Below, piece by piece: positions 27,222 through 40,400 of a stretch of 64,000 nucleotides of DNA. Position numbers and translations under genes: made by a program. Under the pieces are notes generated by a model, which saw nothing but the letters and a program-made list of their open reading frames with translations, had not been told where the DNA came from and did not search any database. Numbering within the stretch: position 1 is the stretch's first letter; each line of letters begins with the position of its first letter. The stretch spans positions 487,342 to 551,341 of the forward strand of contig NW_005197648.1 in assembly GCF_000372725.1 (NCBI RefSeq), in the 5' to 3' direction. The stretch comes from Emiliania huxleyi CCMP1516. Lineage: Eukaryota > Haptophyta > Isochrysidales > Noelaerhabdaceae.

Positions 27222-28894
27222 ATGCCCGTTTACACCCAACCGACGAGTCGCTGGCTAGTGCAAGGGGCTCTGTCGAGCCGCCTGCGGCGCTCCCGCCGCC
27301 GGCGGGGTGCAGCGGCGCTGCGCGCCGCTGCGGAGGCCGCGCTGCGCGCGGGGGAGGGGGAGGGTGTACGGGAACCAGGGGGGACCGGGGAGGGGCGGGG
27401 GGGGAAGCAGGTAACCCGGCACCACTCCTCCCCCCGCAGGCGCGCGCTGCAAGGCCGGGCACTCAAAACACGGCAGACGAGGAGGCGCCGCTGATGGCGG
27501 GCGGCGTGACCCGGCGCGCGCCCCCGCGCGCGTGCGGCTACGGCTACGGCGGCTCGGGCGGCGGCGGCGGCGGCGGCTACCCCGGCGGCAGCTACACCGA
27601 GGTCGAGTATCACCGCGGCCGGAAGCCGTCCATGTCGGGCAGCCTGATCGGCTCGGTCGTCGGGCTCTTCCTCCTCGCCGGCGCGACCGCGCTGCTGTGG
27701 ACGAACGAGGGCTCGGCGGTCGCGGCCCAGTACGGGCTTCTCGAGGCGGAGAGGCACCACGCGGCCGGCACGGGCGGCGTGGCGCACCTGAGCGGGGAGC
27801 TTCGCGGCCGCGGCGACGGCATGCTGCGCGACGACGCCTTCGACGTCCACGCGGCGGCCATCTGGCTGGAGCGGGTGGCGGAGGTGTACCTCTGGAAGGA
27901 GCACGCGCACGAGAGCCGCAGAAAGGTGCCCGACGGGAGGGGCGGCACGATGACGGAGACGGTAAAGACGTACTCGTACCGGGAGCAGTGGTCGAGCCGC
28001 GAGGTGCGCTCGGCCGAGTTCCGAGACCCGCGCGCGCCAGCCAACCCGAGCTTCGACGAGGCGCTGCGTGACGCGGGGCCCGGCTTCTCGAACGAGCGGT
28101 GGAGCCAGCCGGTGACGCTGCATGGGCTGCAGCTCGCGCGCGGGCTGCTGCAGCAAGCCGGCGACGGGGAGAGGCTCGGCCACAGCGTCTACGCGCCGGG
28201 CTGCGAGGGCGGCCGGCCGGCGATCGGGTGCGCTCGCCTCTCGTGGAAGCACGCGCCGCTCGGCGAGGTGAGCGTCCTCGCCCGCCGCGCGAGAGACGGG
28301 CTCGAGCCGTGGGTCGCCTCGTCGGGCTTCGAGCTCGCGATGCTGCGGCGCGGCCAGCACACGCCGGCGGCCATGTTCGCGGCCGCGGCGGGCGCCAACG
28401 CGGCGTGGAAGTGGGGCATGCGCGCGCTCGGCGGCGTCCTCGTCTGGGCGGGGTGGGGCCTCGTCCTCGGCCCGTTCTCGTACCTCGCCTCGTGGGTGCC
28501 TCTCCTCGGCGGGCTGGTGGGGTGCGCGGTCGGGCTGCTCGCGCTCAGCCTGGCCGCCGCGCAGACCCTCGTGGTCGTCGCGCTGGCGTGGCTCTGGTAC
28601 CGGCCCCTCCTCTCGGCCACCCTCCTCGCCCTGGCGGCCGCCTCGTTGTTCCTCGGCTACGGAAGCCTCCGCAGCCTCCGCCGCGGCGGTGCGCGCGCGG
28701 CCAGCGCGCCGAGGCCGGCGGCGTCGGCGGCGTCGGCCGCGGCCGCAGCGGCCACTGCACGGGCGACGGGCGACTCCCCTGCCTCCGTCCAAGTTGGGGA
28801 GAGGCTGGCGCAGCTCAAGTCGATGCTGGACCGGGGCCTGATCACCCAGGCGGACTACGACGCCAAGAAGGAGGAGCTGCTCAGCAGGATGTGA
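27222..28894 (+). CDS. TMEM43: TMEM43 (LUMA)-like membrane protein with C-terminal SHOCT domain
   Basis: The main exon (27440-28894) encodes a Gly/Tyr-rich N-terminus, a membrane segment (SLIGSVVGLFLLAGATALLW), a TMEM43 core with SYREQWSS and FRDPRAPANPSF, three more hydrophobic segments (about nt 28430-28660), and a C-terminal SHOCT motif (LKSMLDRGLITQADYDAKK). TMEM43 proteins sit in the ER and inner nuclear membrane. SHOCT is common in bacteria and unexpected here. My start is ATG 27222 with a tentative GC-AG intron at 27315-27439, giving 515 residues; the in-frame ATG at 27494 is the simpler alternative. The intron start (GCGCTGCG) loosely resembles the exon start (GCGCGCGC), as in other introns of this window. 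Confidence 0.75.
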
Positions 28895-29967
28895 TGCCAC
28901 CGCCGCGCCTGCCGCCTCGCATGTAGTCCCTCCCCCAAGCTGCGGCAGCGCGCATGCGCAATGAGGGAGTGGGGGCCGCTTGGACGCCTCCCGACCTCCG
29001 CCAGTCGGCCTAGAGCAGGGAGGGGCTCACTAGAGTCTAGACGCGGTGGTCGTAGCGCTCACGTGGGTGACACAAAACTCTTTCGGGGGGTTATGGATTT
29101 GGATTGTGGGTTTTGCTAGGCCTACACTCTAGATCTCTACACTCTAGGGCGTGTTTTTTGTGTGGGTGTTTTGTGGGGTTTCTACGGCTTACGTACGGGG
29201 TGTGGACCCTGAGTTGACCAGGGGTTGTGCGCTGGGCTCTCCTGCTCGGCTCCAGCCAGTAGACAAGTCTTGTCATCAACAGAGTAGAAGGATCTGACCT
29301 CGGGGCCGATGTGACCAAGCGCTGGTAGCGTGGTTTTACCTCACACCCATGGTCTCACAGTGTGCCGGCAGTCGCCGAGCAGTGTCGCTCACACAAGCCG
29401 CAGCACAAGTGACTGAGGGCCAGTGAGGGCGAGCCCATCGCTGTCACAGCTGTGGCAGCCGCACAGCAGGCTGTGTCAACTGTGCAGAGTGTGTGAACAG
29501 CAGAGGAGCTGCTCTCCAAGCTTCAGGCGCAAAGAGCTGCATGCCACCGAAAGCGCTGTCGAGGTTCGCCGAGCGCGGCGCAGGTTGGAGGACACCGTCA
29601 CCGACGAGCGCGTTGGACTTTTCACTCCGGACAAAGACAGTGGCACGCGCCGCTGCGCGGTGCGTGCCACTGTCTTAGCGGCGAGGCGCGGGACCGTCTG
29701 TGGCGAAGTGGTCGCGTCCTCCGATTTCCTGAACTCACGGTCCGCTCCCTCTAGGCTAGGCCTAAGAGGGGTTTTGTGCTCGTGACGAGCAGACACGAGA
29801 CAGCAGAGTCCAAGCCCAAGAGCACGACGGTGGCCGATGCGGGCATACTTAGCCGTATGTTCTGTATCTGAGATACAGCGGATTTCACCGGTCACCGTCA
29901 TACGGCTTTTTAACACCGGCCAGGTGTCGGCTGTCGCTGCCCTCCCCCAATTCTCTCCACGCCGTCT
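28895..29967. other. Intergenic region, no gene seen
   Basis: G/T-rich sequence (29080-29200) with repeated CACTCTAG is followed by AG/CAG-rich sequence and the hairpin at 29634-29676. Open frames here look random. Confidence 0.5.
29634..29676. repeat. 20-bp-stem hairpin
   Basis: AAGACAGTGGCACGCGCCGC pairs with its downstream complement (19 of 20 pairs) around a TGC loop. No U-tract follows, so a bacterial-type terminator is not implied. It may be the core of an inverted-repeat element or a small structured RNA. Confidence 0.75.
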
Positions 29968-30527
29968 CTAGCGCTGCAGGACAGCAGGGCTGGAGCGGCT
30001 CCCTATCGAGCGCGAGCGAGTGGCCCGAGGCGGCACCGGGGCGGGGTAAGAATCGTGGTCGTCGGGGGCTTTGATTGTCCCCCAGCTGAAGGTGGCGCCG
30101 CCAGAGGCGACCGCGAGGCGGGCAAAACTCCCTGCGGCAAAGGAATCGCACGCGTCCGCCACTCGCACGCCTCGCACCTCCTCAACGATCCGTGGCGTAG
30201 GCTGCGCGCGGCGCGGCGGAGGCGGTTCGTCCAGGCCAAAGCTGTACAGCACGCCAAAATTGTCTAGCGCCAACGAGTGGTCGGCTCCTCCCGCGGCCGC
30301 TTTGATGCGCACCGCCTCGAGCGCCGCCACCGGCTGTGGCAGAAGCTGGTCGGCCCTGTCGCCATGCCCCAGTTGGCCGTGCCCGCCATAGCCAAAGCTG
30401 TAGATCGCGCCGCGATCGCTGACCGCGAGGCTATGGTGGGCCCCCGCCGCGACTGCGACCACCCTGCCGCGCTCTGGCAGGGTGCCCTCGTTGCCAACAC
30501 CGTTGACCTGACGGTGATTTATTATAG
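29968..30527 (-). pseudogene. RCC1-repeat protein fragment
   Basis: The minus frame, open from about 30527 to a stop at 29968, carries recognisable RCC1 blades: VVAVAAGAHHSLAVSDRGAIYSFG with GHGQLGHGD, then KAAAGGADHSLALDNFGVLYSFG, then a degenerate third (SFARLAVASGGATFSWG). RCC1-family propellers have seven blades, so this is only two to three. No flanking exons were found: 5' of it an in-frame stop lies within about 10 codons, and 3' the frame dissolves into low-complexity Arg/Ser. I therefore call it a fragment or decayed gene. It could still be one exon of a short spliced gene. Confidence 0.6.
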
Positions 30528-30885
30528 CCTACCCGGCCGTCACGGGCGCTACGCTGAAAACGAAGAGTGGGTGGAGGACGCCACCTTTGTCCCCGGCTCG
30601 TGGGCCGACCGCCTTCCCGAGGGGCTGCTGGACAAGGTGGGCAAATCCTTCCCACACCTACTGGTCGCGGGCGAAAATATCCGCTGCGAGGACGGCTTCA
30701 AGCTGGACGCTTACTCCAACGCGCAGGTGAATCTGTTCGGTCATCTCGGCGACTTTATCGTCCTGGACGCGTGGGAAGAAGTGCTCGAGCCCCTATTCCG
30801 AGGCAAGGAGGTCCGGTGCGGTCCCGGCTGGAAGGCGCCAGCGCGACCCTCGGACATCTGCCCGGCGCGACGTGGCTGTGACTAG
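30500..30885 (+). other. Open frame of unknown function next to the RCC1 fragment
   Basis: From about 30500 the plus strand reads a protein-like sequence (IYYSLPGRHGRYAENEEWVEDATFVPGSW, then NLFGHLGDFIVLDAWEEVLEP), with normal composition and acidic/aromatic balance unlike the random frames nearby. It stops at 30883-30885. Upstream, the same frame runs antisense through the RCC1 fragment, so the true 5' end is unknown. No family is recognised. It may be a gene fragment joined to the RCC1 remnant by rearrangement. Confidence 0.35.
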
Positions 30886-30938
30886 TAGAGGGCAAAGGTA
30901 CTAGAGGTAGTACCCCGTTTTCAGTTCTTTGTCCCGTG

Positions 30939-31103
30939 AATAAATAAAACGGACACGCCAAATTCAGGGTGGGAGACCTGTTCCTTTTTACCCATCTCCT
31001 AATAGAGAGGTGTCCGTTTTATTTATTTATTATTTAGGGGTGGGAGAAGGACAGGGTCCCCACACCTGAACAAGTAGGATCTTGGAAGGACGATCACACA
31101 GGG
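30939..31103. repeat. Inverted-repeat element plus promoter-proximal dispersed repeat, copy 1
   Basis: AATAAATAAAACGGACAC (30939-30956) is inverted at 31010-31027 around a spacer resembling 19908-19940. Immediately after, 31036-31103 matches 52984-53050 at about 80% (AGGACAGGGTCCCCAC then TTGGAAGGACGATCA). Both copies lie a few hundred bases upstream of plus-strand genes. Confidence 0.75.
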
Positions 31104-31410
31104 ACACAAGGCTCAAGGGACGGGAGCGGGGAGCGCATCGCGACGCGGAGGGGGGGCTGTGCAGGCAGGATTCACCCACACGACAGGGTCCCAGCACGCG
31201 GCGGCACGGGGGCAGGGCACAGGGCGGTTGCGCTTTCGTTGTTCGCCAGCGCCGAGTGGGTTCAAATTTATTGGCATGTCTATGCATGGGCCCATGCAGC
31301 TCCCAGCGGAGGATGCTCAACTCTCCACGCCTCGCCGGCTACTCCAAGCCATCTCTCTTTTGATAAGCCAGTGTCCACGCAGCCCGGCTCTGCCCATCCG
31401 ACCTGCTCTC

Positions 31411-34400
31411 ATGGCGACCGGCAAAGACCTCAACCCGTCGTACCTGCGCGAGCGCGGCCGCCACTCGGATGGGCAGCGGTTCCGCTTTCAGAATTTCGCG
31501 CAGCGCGTGGCGGCGGTGGATATTGACGTGCACCACCGCTTGACGGCTGACGACATGGCTGAGTGGCGTCGCGAGGCTGGCGAGGAGGAGGCCGAGGAGG
31601 CCCGCCCCTTCGCCATGCAGACCCTCGAGCGGTGGGTCGAGCTCAACCAGACAGGGCAGTTCACCGCCTTCCGCACCGAGCTCTCGCCGATGCTGCTGTC
31701 GGTGCCGCTGATGCTGCACCGGCAGGACGCCATCTTTGAGGCGCTGCATCGGCACCTGACGGGCGTGAGTACCGAGGCGCTCCCGCCCATGCTCGAGCTC
31801 GCCACTGCGCTCGCCGTCGACCTTCGCCAGGAGTTCTACCCGCGCTTTGCCCCGCTGCTTGGAGCGCTCGGCCGGCTGCTCGGCTCGAGCGCCGAGGACG
31901 TCGCCCGTGTGGAGGCGGTCTTCACCGCCGCCGCCTACCTGCTGAAGTACTTGCTGCGCCAGCTGCTCGCGGACCTGCCCGCCGCGCTCGCCGCCTACGC
32001 GCCCCTCCTCTCCCACCCAAAGCAGCACGTCCGCGACTTTGCCGCCGAGTCGTTTTCGTACCTGCTGCGCCGCCTGCCGCGCGCCTCGCTGCCTGCGGCG
32101 CTGCCGGCGACGCTGCTGCCGCAGATCGGCTGTTCGTCCAACCTCGACAGCGGCATCGCGCTCCTCCTGTTCCACACCGTGCGGGGCCTCAGCCAGCGCT
32201 TCCACTCCCGCACGCCCGAGGTCCTCGCTCCGCTCCTCGAGGCGCTCTCCTCCGCCTCCTCCACCGCCTCCGCCTCCGCCGCCTCCGCCTCTGCCTCCGC
32301 CGCCTCTGCTGTCGCCGCCCCGGGCGAGGAGGGCGCCGCCCCGGGGCCTAGCGCGGCTCCGCCAGGCGGCTCGCGCGGCGCGCTGCTCGAGGTGCTCTCC
32401 GAGGTGAGGGGCGAGCAGAGCGCGCAGGCAGCAGTGCGCCCTTCTCTGCACCCCTCTCTGAGCCGTCCTGTAGGCGCTCGGCCTGATGAGCGAGCACACG
32501 CGCAGGCAGCACTGCGGGCCCGTGTGGAGCGCGCTGCTCTGCAGCCTCGACGAGGCGGTCGGCGCGCTGTGCGACGCATTGCAGCCGGACGGAGCGACGG
32601 CCGAGCCGGCCGAGCCGCCGCGGGGCAGGGCGGCGGGTCCGCGGGCCGCTCGGGTCGCGTCGCTCTGCCGGCTGGCGCGCGAGTGGGTGGCGGCGCGGCG
32701 CGGCTCGCGCGTCCCGCCCGGCGACCTCGGCGCGCTGCTCGGCGCCGTCTCCCCGCTCCTCGGCGAGCTGGTCCTCCCCTGCACTCGCGCGCTCAAGCCC
32801 GCCACCCGCCGCGCGCTCCTCGAGGAGGTGTCCGAGCTGATCGCCGCAGTGCTGCTCGTCGACACGCCGGCCACCGACGCCGCGGTCGCCGCCGCGAGTG
32901 TGATGGCCGCGTCGGAGGAGCCGGGCGCAGGCGTGCTCCGGCAGGCGGAGGCGCTGCTCCACGCTCTGTTTGGCGACGCGCTCTCGTCAGGCGGCGCCGG
33001 CGCCGACGACGACGCAGCCGAGCTGCTGCCGCTGCGGTTCGGGCTCCGGTTGGCGGGGTGGCGCCGCTTTGGCGAGGCGGTGCTGCCGCTGCTGCTCGCG
33101 CGCTGCGACGCCCTCGCGCCGCGCGCGCCGCGGGCGGTTCGCGCGCTCCTCTTCGGACTCAGCCGCGCGCAGCCTCCGCCTCCGCCGGTGCAGCTGCCAG
33201 CGGAGTGCGCCGCGCTGCTGATCGACGCGCTCGAGGCGCCGGCGCGGCCGTCTGCGCCGGTGAGCACGGGGCGCGAGGCGTGGGAGGCGGCCTCAGCGCT
33301 GGCGTGCTGTGCGCCGCTGCCCACGGCTGTCGCCGAGCGCTGCCGCGTCGCTCTGCGCAGCCTTCTGGCGACGCCTCACCCAGCCGCTCGAGCTGCAGGG
33401 CACGAGATGGCCGCCGTCGCAGCCGCGGCGCTCAACGCACTCGTCGCCAGCACGCCCTCGCCCTCGGTGTCGGCTTCGAAAAAGGCGCGCCGCCGCAGCG
33501 CCGCCGCCGCCGACGCCGCTGCCGACGAGGGCCCGCGACAGCTGCTGCGGCTTGGAGTGGCCGCGCTGCGGGCCCACCTGAACCAGGCCCAGCCGTCCCG
33601 CCAGGCGCAAGGCGGCGCGGGCGGCGGCGCAGGTTTCGCCGCTGCCCCCGGCCCGTCCGTCGCTCTGCTGCAGGCTTGCGCCGCCGCCGCGCGCACTCTT
33701 TCCGCGGCCGGCGGCGGTGGCGTGGGCGGCGGCGCGGCGGCGCTTTCGGAGCCGCTCAGCGCTCTGTGGGACGCTCTGCTGCCGAGCCTCTCCCACGGCG
33801 GCGCTGCGGTGCGGTGCGCGGCACTCGACCTCCTCTCGGAGCTGGAGCGGCTCGGCGTGGCGGCGGCGGACGGCGTGGCGGCGGCAGCGGCGGAGAAGGG
33901 CTCCACCGCGCGGATGCTCGAGCTCTGCCTCGCCCTCGAGGCGTCGCCGCAGGCGCCAACCTCCCGCCAGCTCGTGCTCGACGCCGAGGCGCTCACGCGC
34001 CTGGCTACGAGCGGCGGCGCGATGCCGCCCCACGCGACGCGAGCCCTCGCCTACTACTCGCTCGGCGTGCTCCGCATTCGGTTCGCGCGCGCTTGGGCGC
34101 ACGCGCCGCCGCTGCTGCAGGCGATCGCTCGCTCGCAGCCCACGACGCTGTGGCCGCTAGTCGTGGACGCCGTCGCGAGCGCCCGCCGCAGCCTTGGCAT
34201 CGGCGGAGGCGGCGAGCAGGGAGGCGGTGGCGCGGTGGGCGGCGGCGCCGACGCGCCCGAATACGCGGCGGCGGAAGAGGGTTCGGTGCCAGAGGGGGTG
34301 GCGGCGCTGTGGGCCGAGGTGCAGTCGGCTTGGGCCGAGGTCACCTCACCGCCGGCCGTCGAGACGGAGGTGTCGCACCTCGCGACCCAGCTGCTCAAGA

Positions 34401-37400
34401 CGCTCGCAGCCTCGGGCCCGCTGCACGGCCTCGCGGTCCGCCACGCCGGCGACCTCATGCCGCACTGGCACGAGCTCGCGCGCGACCAGCTCCGCCTCGC
34501 GGCCGTCGACGTCCCCGCCGACTCTGATGCGATCCCGGACGCCGACGCGGACGCAGAGGCGGACGCAGAGGCGGCCGCTAGCTCGACCTCGCGCCGGGCC
34601 GCCTCGGGCGGCAAGAAGCTGCTCGCGGAGTGGCTCCGCTTCTTCGCCGCGGTCGAGGCGCCGCGGCGGCTCCCGTCGGCCGACGCGTTGTACGGCGAGG
34701 CGAGCGCGCTGGTGGGCCACCCGCTGCCGGCGGTGCAGACGCTCGCGCTCGACGTGCTCGCGCGGTGGGGGCAGCCGCCGCTGCTCAAGTACCGCAAGCA
34801 GCTTGGCGGGCTGGTCGACGGGAAGACCTTCCGCGAGACGCTTGCGCTCTTCGACGTCGACGCGCAGGGCTCGACCCTGGCCGCCGACGAGCGGTCTCTG
34901 CTGCTGCCGCTTCTCTGCCGGCTGCTCTTTGCGCGGCTCACGCGGCGCGTCGGCCGCGGCTCCTCCAAGTCGGGGATGGCCTCCACCCGCGCGACCGTCT
35001 TCGCCTTCTTTGGCGGGTTCGCGCCCGCCGAGCTGCGGCCCCTCCTCGACCTGATGCTGGCGCCCATCGCCGCAGCGGCGCCCGCGACGCTCATGCCGCT
35101 CGCGGCGGCGCCGTCGCCGCGGCTCGAGGCGGCGGGGGGCGGCGGCGCGGCGGCGGCGCTTTGGCGCGTCGACGGCTCCGTGCAGCTCGGCGTGCTGCGC
35201 AGCTTGCACGAGGCGGCGGCGCAGCTCGGCGTACGGCTACTGCCGTACGCCGCCGAGCTGCTCGCGGCGGACGTCGCACTGCTGCAGTACTCGTCGCACT
35301 GCGCGGCGGCCGCCGACCCGGCCGAGGCGGAGCTGATGCCCGCCGGCGCCGCGCTGCCCGCCGCGACGACGCACGCCGAGCTCCCGCTCCCCGTGGCGCG
35401 CGACGTGCGCGGGTGGGCCATCAAGCTGCTCGGCAAGCTGTGCACGCTCGCGCCGCCCGAGCAGGCGGCGCTCGAGGCGCACACGCTGCTGCTCGAGGCG
35501 GCCTTGCCGCGCGCGTTCGCCTGCGTGGCCCCAGTGATGCTGCGGCTGCACACGCACTACACCCAGTCCCCCGCCGGCCTGCTCTCGCTGCTGCTGCAGC
35601 TCGCCCAGTCGCCGCACGCGCTGCGCCTCCTCCGCCTCTCGCCCGCCCCGCCGCTCGACTGCGCCTTCCGCCTCCTCTCCGCCCCCGCCGTCGCCCCCGC
35701 CGTTGTCGACGTCGTCCTCTCCCTCGCCGAGACGCTGCTCGCCCACACCGCTGCCGGCAAGGGCGCGGGCGAGGCTGCGGTCGTCCCCGGCGCTCTCGGC
35801 GGTGCCGTCTCCTCGCCTGGCGGCGGCGAGGGTGCCCACGCCATCGCCGCGCCCGGCGGGGCGGCAAGCGCCGCGGTGGTGGCCGCGGCCGCGGCCGAGG
35901 CGCGCTCGCTGCTCGAGACGCACGTCGCGCTCCTCCTCTCGCAGCTGCACGCGCGGCTGCAGCGCAAGTTTGGCGGCGACCCAAGCAAAGCGCTCGCGGC
36001 GGCGGGCACCGGCGACCAGGCGACGCGCGAGCTCCGGCTGCTGTCGGCGCTGGTCGGGTACGTGGCGTCGTCGGAGCAGGCCGAGCAGCTCGTGCAGCTC
36101 TTCCTGCCGTACCTCCGCCTCAAGTCGTCGGGCCGCGCCGAGCGCGTCAAGGAGCACGTTCTGCGGGTGTTGCGCGGCCTCCTCCGGCTCGTCCCTCAGC
36201 CGCACGCGCACACCCGCTTCCTCGGGCTGCTCTTCGGCGCGCTCCGCTCGCGCGGCGCGCGGGAGGCGCTCTGCGGCGTCTGGGCAACCCTCGCGGAGCT
36301 CGAGGACGGCTCCGACGCGCCAGCGCCAGCGCCGTTCCCTCGGGCGGAGGCTGCGCGGCCTCGCCGTGGCGGGAAGACGGCGGCGGACAAGGCTGCAGAG
36401 CCGGCGGCCGCCCCTCGGCCGTCGCTTCGCGGGGTCCGGCCAACGGCGCTGGCGCTGCAGCAGCTCAACGCCTTTGCGCCCGGCGCGATCGACGAGCCCG
36501 ACTACGACGCGCGCATCGACGCGTACTCCTCGATCCCGCCGCTGCTCGAGTCGGGCCTGTCGACGGCATGCGCCCTGCCGCTCCTCTGCCAGTGCGTGCA
36601 CGACGTCGAGCTCGACGACATCGCGCTGCGCCACTCCGCGACGCACACCGTCGGCATCATCGTGCAGCATGCCGCGGCGGCGGCGGGGAGGGAACGCGCG
36701 GCCGCCGGGGAGGATGGCGGCGGCACGGGCCAGTCGCACTGGCACGCGCTGCTGCAGCAGGTGCTGATGCCGGCGCTGCGCCGCGGGCTGCGGCTGCCGC
36801 CCGAGAAGGAGCTGGTGCGCGCCGAGATGATCCGGCTGATCTCGGTCGCGCTCTCGCACGAGCCTTCCCTCGAGCCGCAGCTGGCCGCGCTGCTCTCGCC
36901 GGGCGACCTCGAGGCTGACTTCTTCCAAAACATCACCCACGTGCAGCTGCCGCGGCGGCAGCGCGCCATCGCGCGGCTCAAGAAGAAGATCGAGGGGGGC
37001 GCCTTTGGGCCGACGACGCTCGCCAGCTACCTGCTGCCGCTCCTCTCCCACATCGCGCTCAAGCCCTCTGCCAAGGAGGTGGACGTCGCCGAGGAGGCCG
37101 TCGCAGCTCTCCGCTCGCTCGCGGCGCAGCTGCCGTGGCGGCCGTACCACGAGCTCCTCCTCTCCCTCTCCCGCCGCCTCCGGCTGGACCCGTCGCTCGA
37201 GCGGCGGCTCGTGCGCGCGCTCGTCGCCGTCATCGACGGCTTTCACTTCGACCTCGCGCCCGCCGACGACGAGTACGGCGCGCCGTCGGCCGACCGCGGC
37301 GCGTGCCGCCTCACCGACGAAGAGATAGGGCGCATCTTCGCGGCGCGGGTGCAGGCGCGGCAGGCGCGCGACTACGAGGCGGCCGACCGGCTGCGAGAGG

Positions 37401-40400
37401 AGCTGGTTGCAAAGGGGATCGTCTCCGTCGACGACAAGGGCAACAGCTGGCAGGCGGCCGACGGCCGGCGGGGCTCGATGGACCCGTTCAGCGTGGACGA
37501 GGCGTCGAGGGAGACTGGCCGCCTCGCTGCCGCGGCGGCGGTGGGCCCTGCTGCCGACGGGGCGCCGGCCGACTCCGCCAACGGAGGCGAGGGGGCGGAG
37601 GGGGGGGCGGAGGCGGTGGCGGAGGCGGCGGCGGAGGAGGAGGACGGGGAGGAGGCTGGCGAGGATGAGCTGCTCGTGGGTGCGGCAGAGGGGGGCGGCG
37701 CGGCCGACGCCGCGCCCTCCGCCGACGACGAGGCTGTGCGCGCCCGCGCGCGGGCCATCCTGCAGGCGGTGCAGGGCAAGCTGCTTCCGCAGCTGTACAA
37801 CCACATCAAGGACCCAAAGACGGAGGGCGCTCGGGTCTCGGTCGCGCTCGCCGTGCTGAAGCTGCTCAAGCTGATGCCGCCCCGGGTGCTGAAGCTGCAG
37901 CTGCGCGGCTTTCTGATGCGGCTCGTCGCCACGCTCTCCTCGCGCGAGAAGAGCGTGCGCCAGAAGGGGCGCGAGGCCCTCGCCATGGTTGCGGTTGAGC
38001 TGGGCGCCGAGCACTTTGGCGCCATCGCGTACGAGCTGCAGTCGAGCCTGCGGCGCGGCTTCCAGCTGCAGGTGCTCGGGCACGCGCTGCACTTCCTGCT
38101 CGCCAAGCTCGTGCCGACGGTGGCGGTCGGCTCGCTCGACAGCTGCGCGCCGCTCCTCGTCCGGCTCATCCTCGCCGACGTCTTTGGCGAGGCGGCCGAG
38201 AAGAAGGAGGTGGACGCGATTGCAAACTCGATGCGCGAGGCACACTCGACGATGTCCTTCGCCTCGATGGAGCTCCTCGCGTCCGTCATCACCTTTGTCC
38301 CCACCGTCAACGAGCTGGTGCCGCACATCCACCGCGCGGCGGTCGACGCCGGCGGCGCCACCACCCTCAAGCACGCCAACAACGCGCGCGAGCTCCTCCG
38401 CCGCTGCGTGATCGGCCTCTCCGCCAACCCGTCCGTCGGGCTGCAGCCGCTCACCGTCTACTGCGCCGGCCTCCTCTCGACGCACCTCCCGCCAAAGCGG
38501 GGCGGCGCCGCGCCCGCGCCCGCGCCCACACCCGCCGACGCGGCGGTGCCCGCCGGCGGCGACGCCGCCCCGCGCCGCAGCCGCGCCGCCCCCGTCGACT
38601 CTGTGCTTCGCCCCGAGGTGGAGGAGGGGGTGACGTCGGGCAGCGGGGGCGGCGGCCCGCTCGCGCACGAGCTGCTCGGCTTCAGCCTCTCGCTGCTGCT
38701 GTCGGCGCTGCGGCGCGGCCGCTTCGAGTCGCGCGAGCCCGAGGCGCTGGCGCTGCTCGAGCCCTTCCTGCCGCTGCTCGTCCGGGCGATGCGCTCCGAC
38801 GACGACGCCGTCGTCTCCACCGCGCTGCGGGTCCTCTCGTCGATGCTCGGGCTGCCGCTGCGCGCGCTGCCCGCGCACGCGATGGTGCTCCTCGACCGGA
38901 CGATGGGCCTGCTCCGCAAGTCCGCCAACTTCACGCCGCTCTCGGACCTCGTCGGCGTCTGCCTCAAGGTGGTGACCGCGCTGCTGCGCAAGCCGCCGCG
39001 CGCCGCCGCCGCCGCCGCGCCCGCCGCGGGCGACGCCGACGCCGAGGGCGCGGGCGCGGAGGCGGCCCCGAGCGAGGCGCGCGGCGCGAGCGGCGGCGGC
39101 GCGCGGCTGGGCGAGCCGCAGCTGCGCTGGCTGCTCAAGTTCGTGCAGGTGCACCTCGACGACGGAGGGTTGCAGCCGTCGCTCTTCGGCCTGCTGCGCG
39201 TCGTGCTCGGCCGCCGCTTTGTGCTGCCCGAGCTGTACGACATGATGCTCGTCGTGGGCGACATGGTGCTGCAGGCGGACGCCGAGCCCGTGCGCAGCGC
39301 GTGCGGCTCGCTCTTCCTCACCTTCCTCCTCAACTACCCGCTCGGCCCGAAGCGGCTGCAGCAGAACCTCGACTTCCTCGTCTCAAACCTGGGGTACGAG
39401 GTGCCGTCCGGCCGCGCGTCGCTCCTCGCGCTCGTGCGGCAGGTCGTCCTCAAGCTGCCGCCACCGCTGCTGCACGAGCAGGCCGACCGGCTCCTCCTCC
39501 CGCTCGTCGCGCGCCTCGTCAACGAGACGGACCGGAGCTGTGTCGCCGCCGTCGGCGAGGCCGTGCGAGCGCTCCTCGGGCGCGTGTGCGCGCAGTCGGG
39601 CGGCGCCAAGGCGGCGGGCGCGCGCGAGCGGGTGCTGAAGCTGCTGCGCGCCTGGTTCGCCGCGGCGCCGCAGCAGCCCGCGCTGGCGCGGGCGGCGGCG
39701 CAGCTGGCGGGCCTGCTGGTCGACTCGCTCGGCGAGGCGGGCTCCATCACCGCCGCCGTCGTGCCGCTGCTCGTCTCGAGCTGCGTCGACGAGGCTGCCC
39801 GCGGCGACGAGGAGCGGGAGGAGGAGGGCCAGGGCGGCGGCGGCGGCGACGACGGCGAGGACTCGCCTTCCGCGCTCCGATGGCAGGCGGCCTACTTCTC
39901 GCTGCGCGCGCTGTGCAAGCTCGGCGCGCGCTCGCCGGCGCTGCTCGCCAGCGCGCCGTGCGCGCCGCTCTGGGCGCACCCGACGGCGCGCCGGCTGCTG
40001 CTGCACGAGCACGCCTGGGTGAGGCACGCGATGGGGCGCGCCGTCGGCGCGCTGCTCGCGCTGCTCACTGCCGAGCAGCTGGTTTCCGAGCCGCTCGCGC
40101 CGCACGGCTGCTTGGGCGGCGACGGAGGCGGGCTCGTCCGCATCGCCGACGCCATCGCCGAGCAGCTGCACTCTTCGCTCCTCAACGAGGCCGCGGCGCA
40201 GCAGGCGCTGCGCTCGCTCCTCTGGATCGGGCTCGCGACGCGGAAGGAGCCGTCGCTCGCCCCGCAAAGCCGCGAGCACGAGCGGCTGCTGCGCGGCGGC
40301 GGCGGCGGCGGCGAGGAGGGAGAGGGCGAGGGCGAGGGCGAGGGCGAGGGAGAGGGAGAGGGAGAGGGCGAGGGCGAGGGCGAGGGCGAGGGCGAGGCAG

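Noticed and set aside
35237..39154. 1,305-codon open frame antisense to UTP20
   Set aside because: It has Arg/Leu/Gln-rich composition with no recognisable domain and is explained by high GC on the opposite strand. The same holds for long antisense frames in the GCP4-, TMEM43- and GH127-like genes.
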